Shown here: positions 31,733 through 39,869 of the stretch, in pieces
How positions within the stretch are numbered: the stretch's first letter is position 1
How the letters are laid out: every line of letters begins with the position of its first letter
Source: Deinococcus alpinitundrae
Lineage (GTDB): Bacteria; Deinococcota; Deinococci; Deinococcales; Deinococcaceae
Reading direction: 5' to 3'
Length of the DNA stretch: 48,412 nucleotides
NCBI RefSeq assembly: GCF_009982895.1
Contig: NZ_WXZL01000027.1
Location: 1 to 48,412 of the forward strand
Program-made: the position numbers and the translations under genes
The notes under the pieces: model-generated
Database searches by the model: none
The model's input: the letters and a program-made list of their open reading frames with translations, nothing else
Told to the model about the DNA's origin: nothing

Positions 31733-34282
31733 ATGGACAACCGCACGGAACTTCAGGCACTCTTCAAGAATAGACCCTACGCGTATCAGGAGCGCGTCTG
31801 TGCCGAGTTGCTGGCAGGCCATAATGTGATTCTTTGCGCACCCACCGGGGCTGGGAAAACGGAGGCGGCGCTTGGCCCCTACCTGCTGGCCCGGCAGCGA
31901 GAAGATCAACACTTCCCCCGGCGCTGCATCTTCGCCTCGCCGATGCGGACGCTGGCAAAAGACCTGCACAAGCGGGCCAAGAAGGTCAACAAGGACAATG
32001 ACCTTGGTCTGGATGTGCGCCTGCATACCGGAGAAGACCCTACCTCGCCGGAATTAGAGGGCGATATCATCATTACCACCGTCGATCAGTTGCTCAGCAA
32101 TTACCTGCATGTGCCGTACTCCACAAGCTGGGGTGGGCGCAATATCGGCGCAGGCGGTGTGATCGCCAGTTACGTGGTGCTGGACGAGTTTCACCTGTTC
32201 GATCCAGAGCGGGCCTTTCGCACAGCGCTGGCAATGGCAACAGCCCTGAAAGGCATTACCCCTTTCCTGTTCATGACCGCCACCTTTTCGAAAGATCTGA
32301 CCCAAAAACTCGCCGCTGAAACTGGGGCTGTCGTCATTTCCCCCACGCCCGACGAGCTTGCCACCATGCACAGCCAGCAAAAAACGCGCACCATCCAGCG
32401 GGTGGATGCCACACTGAGCGCAAGGGCGGTGGTGCAGGCACATCAGCGGCGGAGCATCGCTATTGCCAACACGGTAGATCGGGTGCAAACTCTTTACGCC
32501 GATCTCCAACGCCTTCAGACCGGAACTGAGCTGAGTGAAGGCGAACACGTTCTGCACGAGCGGTTGCAGGGCGTGACACTGGAGATACTGCACTCACGTT
32601 ACTTTCCGGCGCACCGCAACGAACGGGAAGAACGGCTTGCTGAACTGCTGGGCGAGAAGTCCACAAAGGATGTCATTTTGGTGGCTTCCCAGGCCGTTGA
32701 AGTTGGCCTGAACATCAGCTCCGAGCAGCTCCATACTGAGGTTTGCCCTGCCAATAGTTTGCTTCAGCGTGCCGGACGCAATGCCCGATTTGCAGACGAA
32801 CATGGTGTGGTTAGCGTGTATGCCCTGCCCACCGACGAAAAGGGCGAATGGCAGACCTTGCCCTATAAGGGGCAGGAGAAGGTGATCCGGGCCACCTGGA
32901 AAGCGCTGGAACATCTGCCAGAGCCCATCACGACAGAGGCCGAGAGAGCGCTGATTGATGCCGTTCATACAGCGGGCGACGCCGAGAACTGGCGAGCCTA
33001 CGAAGCGGCTCGGCACTCGACGTTCCGCGACAAAATGCTGCAAGCATTTGAAGGAGACCGCTCCAAACGTCCCGATCTGATCCGCGATATTCAGAATGTC
33101 AGCCTGCTTCTAACTGACTCAGACGCCGATCTCCAAACCTGGGATGAGGTCAACTGTCATGAACGTATTGGAGTGACATGGGTAAATTTCATAGCTCTGG
33201 AAGCCAACCGCAAAACACTTGATCCCAACTTTGATAGCAGTGTGGACTGGCTGGCGAAAGTTCCCAGGGAAGTGGAACGGGAGAAAGCAAAGGCCGAGGA
33301 TATTCGGCAGCCCACGTTGTTAGACTGGGTGGCCGTGACCTCGCCGGAGCAACTGAAACACGAAACACTGGTGCTGATCAATCCCAAATTCGTGTTTTAT
33401 AACCGCCAGGAAGGCTTCCGCTGGGAGGCCACAGACGGGGGCACACTTGGCATAGCCAAAGTCGACAGGCCACCCATCCACCCCAGACGCAACGCCAGTG
33501 ATCGACCTGATTACTGGTACACCTACGAGACCTACCAAGAGCATATCGAGCGCGTAATGGCCGCCTCTAGACGCGTCGCCCATGATGTCTGGCATATTTG
33601 CCCCAAAGTAGACACGAGATTTGGCCTGCCCAGTGGAATGATGGAGTTGGCCCTAAAAGCGGCTATCGCAGGTCACGATATCGGCAAGCTTTCGGTAGGT
33701 TGGCAGGAATGGACGCGGGCCTGGCAGGCGGAGCAAATCAGGACGTACACAGGCTGGCTTTGGAACGACGGTGAAAGCAAATTCAAGGCCAAAGCGCAGG
33801 GTAAGGGAGAATACTGCGCCCACACCGACTATCACCCGGCCTATGACAAGGCACGCAACAGGAAGATGGGGCCGCGCCCGCCACACGCTGGCGAATCGGC
33901 TGCTGTTATCGACGAATGCTTGGGAAATTCGCTCATGGACATGCTGGGCGATAAAAAAGGCCTGTCTGTCCTGAAGGGAATTCTAGGTGCCATTCGCCGT
34001 CATCACGGGGCCAACGCGACAGGAACAATTAAAGATTGGAAGCTGGATAAAGGGGCGGCATACGAAGCCCAACGGGTTTTCAAACTCCTGACGGGAACTC
34101 AGCTTGAGGCCCAACGCCTGGAGGAATTGCAACAACACGGTATTGAGGCCATCACTGAGCCGGAGTTGCCGACGCCGGACAATGACTTGGCTTGGATCGT
34201 CTACACCTTGACCTCCCGTGCTTTGCGCCTGGGCGACACGCGCTCATTCGAACTATTCCGAGACAAGGAGGCCACTTCTTGA
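31733..34282 (+). CDS. cas3: Cas3 helicase-nuclease with helicase-HD domain order
   Basis: 849 residues from the ATG at 31733. Helicase first: Walker A CAPTGAGKT (36-43), DEFH box at 151-154 in VVLDEFHLF, motif III MTATFS at 181, and motif VI LLQRAGRNARF near 345. The HD nuclease is at the C-terminus: a first His near 604, His-Asp in AIAGHDIGK (648-649), HTDYHP, PPHAGES and AIRRHHG further on. In most type I systems the HD domain comes first or is a separate Cas3'' protein. It unwinds and degrades DNA marked by Cascade. The stop overlaps the next gene's TTG by three bases. Confidence 0.9.
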   Translation: MDNRTELQALFKNRPYAYQERVCAELLAGHNVILCAPTGAGKTEAALGPYLLARQREDQHFPRRCIFASPMRTLAKDLHKRAKKVNKDNDLGLDVRLHTGEDPTSPELEGDIIITTVDQLLSNYLHVPYSTSWGGRNIGAGGVIASYVVLDEFHLFDPERAFRTALAMATALKGITPFLFMTATFSKDLTQKLAAETGAVVISPTPDELATMHSQQKTRTIQRVDATLSARAVVQAHQRRSIAIANTVDRVQTLYADLQRLQTGTELSEGEHVLHERLQGVTLEILHSRYFPAHRNEREERLAELLGEKSTKDVILVASQAVEVGLNISSEQLHTEVCPANSLLQRAGRNARFADEHGVVSVYALPTDEKGEWQTLPYKGQEKVIRATWKALEHLPEPITTEAERALIDAVHTAGDAENWRAYEAARHSTFRDKMLQAFEGDRSKRPDLIRDIQNVSLLLTDSDADLQTWDEVNCHERIGVTWVNFIALEANRKTLDPNFDSSVDWLAKVPREVEREKAKAEDIRQPTLLDWVAVTSPEQLKHETLVLINPKFVFYNRQEGFRWEATDGGTLGIAKVDRPPIHPRRNASDRPDYWYTYETYQEHIERVMAASRRVAHDVWHICPKVDTRFGLPSGMMELALKAAIAGHDIGKLSVGWQEWTRAWQAEQIRTYTGWLWNDGESKFKAKAQGKGEYCAHTDYHPAYDKARNRKMGPRPPHAGESAAVIDECLGNSLMDMLGDKKGLSVLKGILGAIRRHHGANATGTIKDWKLDKGAAYEAQRVFKLLTGTQLEAQRLEELQQHGIEAITEPELPTPDNDLAWIVYTLTSRALRLGDTRSFELFRDKEATS

Positions 34283-36003
34283 CCACCTACACCGTGCCAC
34301 GTGGACAGGGGACTTACGCAGATACGCTTATGGCGCTGGGGCTGGGGCGCTTGCTGAAAACCCTGAACAGCCAAGGGGAAGTCAGAATCCACCTGGCCGC
34401 CGATCAGGATGCTTTCACACTGGACATCAGCCAACCTGTCCTTATAGAAGCAGGAACAGCCATAGAGCTCTACGATTACATCAAGACTGAAAGAGACAAC
34501 ACCTCTCTTGCGAGCGCATTTGACTATGAACGCGAGAAGGAACGACGGCAGCAATTTTTCAAATGGCGTGAAAACAACAAGAAAACTCCAATGACTGAAG
34601 TACCGGAATCAGTCTTTCCACGTCCTGACTATTCGCTGTACTCCAGCTTGGTAGACATGCTCAAGCCGATGGACACCAGTGGATACGCCACTGCCCACCG
34701 TGAACTTGCGTCAGAACGCTTCTGCGAACACGTAAAAATTGCACTGGACGCCTTTGATGGTGACGGCTCACCGCTGAGCAAGGCGGACGCTGGCCTCAAA
34801 ATCCGGCTCAAGGGCAACAAATTCAATGAAGTCTCAGTGGTGCAGATCTTCAACCCGGTGACAGGCAAGGGCATGAACGCACCCAAGCCAAACAGTATCG
34901 GCATGGGTCAGGAGAAAGCGCCGCTGATTCTCGAAGCCCTCAAGTACACGGGCTGGTTCATAGGGGCAGTCGCCGTAACCCCTAAAGGCAGCAAAGACCT
35001 GAAGGTGCTGGTTGTCCAACCCGCCGATATAGAACTGGAAACCTTGCGTCAAATAATGACCGAGTTTCGGCAGGAATTCATGGGCGGTGGGGCCATTCAG
35101 CTAGATATTCTGGCGGCCCTGACTCTTACTGAGACCCTGCTCAGGCATGATGAACATAAGACCCTAAAGCGCGGACGGCCCAAAGACATCCTCTCTGGTT
35201 TCCAAACCGCCTACTTCCAGAATCTCGGCAGTGCCAAGGGCGTCACCAATATTTCGTTTATCGCCCTGCCTTCTTGGGTAAGGCTGGCCGATGAAAATAC
35301 TGAAGGACAGCGGAAAACCTGGCTGGCTGTTCTAGAGGAACACCGCCGGGTCATTCGCAATTTGGATGAAAGCCACTCGGAAGAACGCCACCTGCTTGAG
35401 CAGTACCGGGACTTTTTGAGTGGACAGGATGTTCATGCGTTTCTTGAGTTTCTATCGAACTACGGGCCGCATGCTCTACGCCTGGCAGACCGGGGCAAAT
35501 TCGTGTTGTGGATGACCACAGAGAATCTGGGGAGGGTACTAGGAAATATGGAACACGCCGAACGAAACAACATTCATAGGATTATCACTGACGCTGGCTT
35601 TCAGAGTGTGGCAGGTGCAATTCGGCGGGCCACCCGCTCTTCCCTGTATGCAAAGAAGCTCCAGAATGACCGCACCTATGATATCCACTATGGCTTGGCC
35701 CAAGATCTCAAGCGCAGTGCGGTAACCAAAACCAAGTTTATGGCGGCGCTCTCAGATTTTGTTGCCGAGTACATGAACGAAAATCTGCGGGCCGCTGACC
35801 GAGGAAAACGCGGACGCGCCGCCGTGACCACTGAGGATTTACTCAGCGTAGGCATACTTCTGGACAACAACGATCCACAGATGGTTGCCATGCTGTTGAT
35901 TGCCTATGGCTACGCCAAAGAGCCGAAAGAAGAAACGGGCGAAGCTGAGCCAACACCTGCCGACGATGTGAGCCCTGAATCCAACCAGGAGGAACAAGCA
36001 TGA
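34279..36003 (+). CDS. large subunit of a type I Cascade (Cas8-like, diverged)
   Basis: 574 residues. I choose the TTG at 34279, which overlaps the cas3 stop (TTGA) and has AAGGAGG seven bases upstream; the open frame begins earlier inside cas3. I do not see a motif that fixes the family. The N-terminus begins LTTYTVPRGQGTYADTLMAL, the middle has YTGWFIGAVAVTPKGSKDL, and the end is an acidic tail (EETGEAEPTPADDVSPESNQ). A zinc motif of some Cas8 proteins is not present. Its place between cas3 and cas7 and its size make it the Cas8/Csa4/Cst1-like PAM-recognition subunit. Subtype I-A or I-B is likely, but unproved. Confidence 0.65.
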   Translation: MTTYTVPRGQGTYADTLMALGLGRLLKTLNSQGEVRIHLAADQDAFTLDISQPVLIEAGTAIELYDYIKTERDNTSLASAFDYEREKERRQQFFKWRENNKKTPMTEVPESVFPRPDYSLYSSLVDMLKPMDTSGYATAHRELASERFCEHVKIALDAFDGDGSPLSKADAGLKIRLKGNKFNEVSVVQIFNPVTGKGMNAPKPNSIGMGQEKAPLILEALKYTGWFIGAVAVTPKGSKDLKVLVVQPADIELETLRQIMTEFRQEFMGGGAIQLDILAALTLTETLLRHDEHKTLKRGRPKDILSGFQTAYFQNLGSAKGVTNISFIALPSWVRLADENTEGQRKTWLAVLEEHRRVIRNLDESHSEERHLLEQYRDFLSGQDVHAFLEFLSNYGPHALRLADRGKFVLWMTTENLGRVLGNMEHAERNNIHRIITDAGFQSVAGAIRRATRSSLYAKKLQNDRTYDIHYGLAQDLKRSAVTKTKFMAALSDFVAEYMNENLRAADRGKRGRAAVTTEDLLSVGILLDNNDPQMVAMLLIAYGYAKEPKEETGEAEPTPADDVSPESNQEEQA

Positions 36004-36929
36004 TCCTGCGCACCCTGTCTATCTCTGGCCTCGCCACACTGAACCTGCATTCCCTTAACAACGAGGGTGGCGAGGGCAACCACATTCAAACCCGCATGGT
36101 GGACGTGGTAACCAAAGACGGTGAGTTGCATCCTGTCAATGCCGTGTCGGGCGATATGTTCAAGCATATCTTCGCAGATCATTTCCAAACCATCGCCAAG
36201 GAAATGGGATTGACACTGTGCGCGGGCTGCCAGACACTGAATGCTAACCGCCTGAACGCGGACAGCACTTTTGAGGAAGCCATTAAGGGCAAGAGCAATA
36301 CGGAAGTGCTTGACTTGCTTCCAAATTCTTGTGCTCTGGACGATGTGGCAGGGATCTTGATCACGCAAGGCAACCGGAGCCTGGGCCGCAAGAGCGTTGT
36401 CGAGTTCTCATGGGTCCCAGGCGTGCCAGAGAAGGTCAAAACGGGCAGTTACTTTCATGTCAAATACGATCCGCAGGGGCGCGGCAAAACAGGAGCCGAT
36501 GATGGCAGCAATCGGGGCCAGGCCATCTTTCACCGTCCGGCGTCCAGTGGGCAGTATGCGTTGGTGGCGCATGTGGAGGCGCACCGCATCGGCTTGAACG
36601 ACATCACCCGCGAGTACGCCATTGACGAGTCCGAGCGGTCCAAACGCCTGCAAGCGGTCCTCCGCGCCCTGACGCTGACCTTCCTACACCCCAGCGGGGC
36701 CATGCGAAACACCCAGAGTCCTCACCTGACCGATTTCCGGGGTGTCGTGACCACCAGTGACCATAGCGTTCCCGCCCCTACCGTCAGCGCTCTCAATCCT
36801 GAATTTGAGACGCAGATCAAGCAGATTGCTGGGGCAATGGAAAAGATGAGCGGCAAGCCAGTGAACGTCATCAACTTTGACTCGCTGGGAGCCTTCGCCG
36901 AGGCCATGAGCGGCGTCTTACCCGCATGA
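36000..36929 (+). CDS. cas7: Cas7 (DevR/Csa2 family) Cascade backbone protein
   Basis: 309 residues, start overlapping the previous stop (ATGA). The beginning LRTLSISGLATLNLHSLNNE, GNHIQTRMV and the segment VNAVSGDMFKHIFADHF are typical of the DevR/Cst2/Csa2 autoregulator family, in which GN-rich and VSG-H segments follow the RRM core. Later comes VEAHRIGLNDITREYAID with RLQAVLRALTLTFLHPSGAM. Cas7 copies polymerise along the crRNA spacer. The stop overlaps cas5 by four bases. Confidence 0.85.
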   Translation: MILRTLSISGLATLNLHSLNNEGGEGNHIQTRMVDVVTKDGELHPVNAVSGDMFKHIFADHFQTIAKEMGLTLCAGCQTLNANRLNADSTFEEAIKGKSNTEVLDLLPNSCALDDVAGILITQGNRSLGRKSVVEFSWVPGVPEKVKTGSYFHVKYDPQGRGKTGADDGSNRGQAIFHRPASSGQYALVAHVEAHRIGLNDITREYAIDESERSKRLQAVLRALTLTFLHPSGAMRNTQSPHLTDFRGVVTTSDHSVPAPTVSALNPEFETQIKQIAGAMEKMSGKPVNVINFDSLGAFAEAMSGVLPA

Positions 36930-37609
36930 CCTGGCTGGCAGCGTCGTATCTCCCCACCGCCATGTTCAGCCTGAAGGACAGCCAAGCCACCAGCGCGGCG
37001 GGTAAGTCCCTGTTGGTGCCGAGTCCCTACGCCGTCAAGACTGCGCTGATTGACGTGGCAGTGAACTGGCAGGGCGTGGCATTCGCTCAGACGGTGTTCA
37101 AATGGCTTGGCAGCTTACAGGTGCGGAGCAGCCCGCCTCAATGGGCATGCGTGACGAATGCGTTTATCAAGGTACAGCGCCCTCCCAAGAATGCAGAACC
37201 CGGCAATCCGTTCAAGCCGACGGTGGCTTTCCGTGAATACATCCAGTTTGAAGGCGAACTTCGGGTGGCCTTTGAAGTCTCTAGTCTGGCTAAAACTGAG
37301 CGGCAAACGCTGGCGAACCTGCTAATGCGATTGAACATGCTGGGCAAGCGGGGCGGGTTCATGCAGTGGTGCGGCCAGGCCAATCTGGACGTGCTGGACG
37401 CCGCCTTCGTAACTCATACAGGTGATGATCGCCAGACCTTAAGTGGAGCCGTGATGCACTATCTGGACGATTATGGCTCCAAAATGACCTGGGAAAAGCT
37501 CAGCACTTTTGACACAGCCAAGCCTGACCGAATGGTGGTTTCTGCCCTCGTGCCGTACCGAATGGTGCGCTCTAGCAAGCGTTCGACGCTCTATCAGCGC
37601 ACAGGGTAA
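36926..37609 (+). CDS. cas5: Cas5 Cascade subunit
   Basis: 227 residues, start overlapping the cas7 stop. The N-terminus WLAASYLPTAMFSLKDSQAT, then SLLVPSPYAVKTALIDVAV, has the ferredoxin-like RAMP strand and Ser/Pro-rich turn of Cas5 family proteins; FREYIQFEGELRVAFEV and MRLNMLGKRGGFMQW follow, the latter like the glycine-rich part of Cas5a/t. Cas5 would cap the 5' handle of the crRNA. It is followed directly by a strong terminator, so cas1-cas2-cas4 form a separate unit. Confidence 0.78.
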   Translation: MTWLAASYLPTAMFSLKDSQATSAAGKSLLVPSPYAVKTALIDVAVNWQGVAFAQTVFKWLGSLQVRSSPPQWACVTNAFIKVQRPPKNAEPGNPFKPTVAFREYIQFEGELRVAFEVSSLAKTERQTLANLLMRLNMLGKRGGFMQWCGQANLDVLDAAFVTHTGDDRQTLSGAVMHYLDDYGSKMTWEKLSTFDTAKPDRMVVSALVPYRMVRSSKRSTLYQRTG

Positions 37610-37620
37610 AGCTGATCACT

Positions 37621-37657
37621 GGATACCTGCTGTCAAATGATCTGACAGCAGGTATCC
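37621..37657 (+). terminator. intrinsic terminator between the effector and adaptation genes
   Basis: GGATACCTGCTGTCA (37621-37635) and TGACAGCAGGTATCC (37643-37657) form a perfect 15-bp stem with a 7-base loop. T-rich AATTTTGATTTTGTTT follows. It lies 11 bp after the cas5 stop. Confidence 0.85.
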
Positions 37658-37716
37658 AATTTTGATTTTGTTTCCACCACGTCACTCAAAGACGCTACTC
37701 TCTGTCACTCTGGCCC

Positions 37717-38727
37717 ATGAACCTTACAATTTCTGAGCGCGGCACCTTCCTAGCCCTTCGCAGCGAACGCTTGCAGCTCCGGCATCCCCAGCAGGAGCTT
37801 CAGGAAGTGGCCCTGCGTGACCTGGAAAGCGTCACCGTGACCACCACCGCCTGTACCCTGAGTGCCGAGGCCATTCGCGCCTGCGCCAAGTTCGGAGTGC
37901 AAATTGATCTGGTTGATGCGCTGGGCGCACCCTACGCCAAGTTCTCCAGCCCTTACCTGGTCGGGACAGTCAGTACGCGCCGCGCCCAGATGGGGGCGTA
38001 CCTCACCCCGCTTGGCATCGAGGTGGGCAGGCATGCCATCCGCGCCCGGCTGCGAAACCAGGGCAGCCTCCTCAAATATTTCGGTAAGTACCGCAAGACG
38101 GCGGACCCGGCAGCCTACGCCGCCATCGGGCGGGCGCTGCCGAGACTGACGGCGCTGGAGGCCGAGCTGGACGCCGTGACGGGTGAATGCATCGACGAGG
38201 TACGAGATTTCCTGCTGGGCATCGAAGGGCGCGGCGGCGTGGCGTACTGGGGTGCTGTGGCAGCCATGCTCCCGGTGGATCTGGCCTTTCCAGGCAGGCT
38301 GGGGCGTGGGGCCACCGACGCGACCAACATGACCCTCAATTACGGCTACGGCATCCTGTATGCACGGACGGCGGGCGTGCTGACCACCGCTGGGCTGGAG
38401 CCATTCGCAGGCTTCCTGCACACGGACCGCCCCGGCAAACCCAGTCTGGTACTAGATTTCGTGGAGGGCTTCCGGGCCGTCTGTGTGGACCGTCCCGTAC
38501 TGGCCTTGCTAGGGCGCGGCTGGCGGCCCGAAACCGACGAACACGGCAAACTCACCCCGGACACCCGCAAACGCATCGCGCAAGCTGTGAATGACCGTCT
38601 GGACACTCGTGACACGGTGGGTGGCAAACGCTTCCGGCTCCAGAACATCATGGTGATGCAGGCGCGCCGCCTCGCCACTTTTCTGCGCGGTGAGGGCGAA
38701 TATCCCGTATACGTGGCAGGCTGGTGA
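37717..38727 (+). CDS. cas1: Cas1 integrase
   Basis: 336 residues. The three metal ligands of the Cas1 active site are visible: Glu 170 in LLGIEGRGGVAYWG, His 235 in FAGFLHTDRPGK and Glu 250 in LVLDFVEGFRAV. The N-terminal strand-rich domain (TISERGTFLALRSERLQL) precedes. With Cas2 it inserts new spacers at the leader end of the array. The start follows the cas5 terminator; the interval contains GTCACTC twice (near 37681 and 37702), a weak echo of the TGTCACAG word. Confidence 0.93.
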   Translation: MNLTISERGTFLALRSERLQLRHPQQELQEVALRDLESVTVTTTACTLSAEAIRACAKFGVQIDLVDALGAPYAKFSSPYLVGTVSTRRAQMGAYLTPLGIEVGRHAIRARLRNQGSLLKYFGKYRKTADPAAYAAIGRALPRLTALEAELDAVTGECIDEVRDFLLGIEGRGGVAYWGAVAAMLPVDLAFPGRLGRGATDATNMTLNYGYGILYARTAGVLTTAGLEPFAGFLHTDRPGKPSLVLDFVEGFRAVCVDRPVLALLGRGWRPETDEHGKLTPDTRKRIAQAVNDRLDTRDTVGGKRFRLQNIMVMQARRLATFLRGEGEYPVYVAGW

Positions 38728-38731
38728 GCGG

Positions 38732-39028
38732 GTGGCGAGATTGCTGCAAGATCCGCGTAAAGCCGGCCAACCCACGCTGGTGCTGTACGACGTGCGCGAT
38801 GATAAGCGGCGCAGTCGGGTGATGAATGCCTGCAAGGATTATGGTCTGGCCCGCTGGCAGTACAGTGCCTACCAGGGCAAGCTAACAGGCACCGCCCGTC
38901 GTGAACTAGAAACGCGATTGCAACGGGCGCTAGGCGACAGCGCTGGACTCATCGCCATTCTGCAACTGGAGCAGTGGCAGGTTGACGATGCCACTATCAT
39001 CGTTCAGGAGGCCGAGGATGACAGCTGA
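38732..39028 (+). CDS. cas2: Cas2
   Basis: About 98 residues. The core LVLYDVRDDKRRSRVMNACK, then DYGLARWQYSAYQGKLTG, is a typical Cas2 ferredoxin fold with the conserved Asp in YDV. The exact start is unsure: I use the GTG at 38732 just after the cas1 stop; the frame is open earlier and a later GTG (LVLYDV) is possible. It overlaps the cas4 start by 11 bp. It forms the Cas1-Cas2 integration complex. Confidence 0.85.
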   Translation: MARLLQDPRKAGQPTLVLYDVRDDKRRSRVMNACKDYGLARWQYSAYQGKLTGTARRELETRLQRALGDSAGLIAILQLEQWQVDDATIIVQEAEDDS

Positions 39029-39602
39029 GCGGCTGATCACGCCTACCGAACTCCGGCAGCATCATTACTGTCCGCGCGTGGTGTTCTTCGAGCGCTGTAC
39101 CCCGGTTAGGCGGCGTGAGACTGTGCTCATGATGCAGGGGCGAGAAAAGCATCAGGCTGAGTTGAAACGTGAGCGGCGGCGCACGCTCGCTCGCTATGCC
39201 CTGGCCGAAGGGGAACGTCGCTACGACGTGCGGCTGACCAACTTGGCGCTGGGCCTGACGGGCGAACTCGATTTGTTAATCGTGAACGGTCGTATGGCCT
39301 ACCCGGTGGAACTCAAACACACCTCCCGTCCACCTGACCCTGGTCATAAGTTGCAACTCTGCGCTTATGCCCTGCTCATTGAAGCTGAACTGGGGCTGAG
39401 CTGTCCGCACGGACTGTGGCATTCCAGCCGGACGCGGCAAACCCATGAGATCGTGTTCGATGCCCGCCTGCGCAACCGAACGCGCGCCGCCATTCAGACC
39501 ATCGTTGATTTCATCGTGGCCGAGCGCTGCCCGCCCCCCAGCACCCAGACCAACAAATGCCTGGAATGCGAACTGCGGAATTTTTGTGGGGATACCCTGT
39601 AA
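39018..39602 (+). CDS. cas4: Cas4 exonuclease
   Basis: 194 residues from the ATG at 39018, with GGAGG six bases upstream. Cys in QHHYCPRVVFFERC and the C-terminal trio NKCLECELRNFC are the four-Cys [4Fe-4S] site of Cas4. The RecB nuclease motif is GELDLL, then YPVELKHTSRP (D and ExK). Cas4 trims and selects prespacers with the right PAM. It is followed by the leader and array. Confidence 0.92.
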   Translation: MTAERLITPTELRQHHYCPRVVFFERCTPVRRRETVLMMQGREKHQAELKRERRRTLARYALAEGERRYDVRLTNLALGLTGELDLLIVNGRMAYPVELKHTSRPPDPGHKLQLCAYALLIEAELGLSCPHGLWHSSRTRQTHEIVFDARLRNRTRAAIQTIVDFIVAERCPPPSTQTNKCLECELRNFCGDTL

Positions 39603-39869
39603 TTCGCAAAGGGGCCGCCTGTTCTGGACGGCAGCCGATTTGCGAGGCGTCCAGGTGGAGGTTCAGCCAGTTTGGGATGCTCCTGCTCAGGAACCAGAGA
39701 GTGTCCGGCAGATTCTCACCGTGCTGAACGCTTCGCAACTGGGGTAGTCATGGCGATCCGAACTCAATTTGCGAGCCCCCCTGCTGAAGTACACTGGAAG
39801 CTGCTGCCCGCGGGCTGCGCGTAGCATGAAAATCGTTGTATCAGCTCCAGAAAGTGCGTAAAATAGGCA
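39603..39869 (+). promoter_or_regulatory. CRISPR leader
   Basis: A 267-bp gene-free stretch between cas4 and the first repeat. TAAAAT (39859-39864) lies at the -10 position for transcription starting at the first repeat, with TTGTAT (39836-39841) 17 bp upstream as a weak -35. A short frame crosses it (ILTVLNASQLG, ending 39747) and may be an old fragment; I do not call it. Confidence 0.6.

Noticed and set aside
31733..34282. Type I-D (Cas10d/Csc) assignment for the CRISPR locus
   Set aside because: No Cas10d-like protein or Csc1/Csc2 is seen; Cas7 is of the DevR type and the HD domain is in Cas3.
39603..39747. Short plus-strand frame (ending ILTVLNASQLG) in the CRISPR leader
   Set aside because: It is an extension of an alternative frame of cas4 with no start of its own; the leader function explains the region better.
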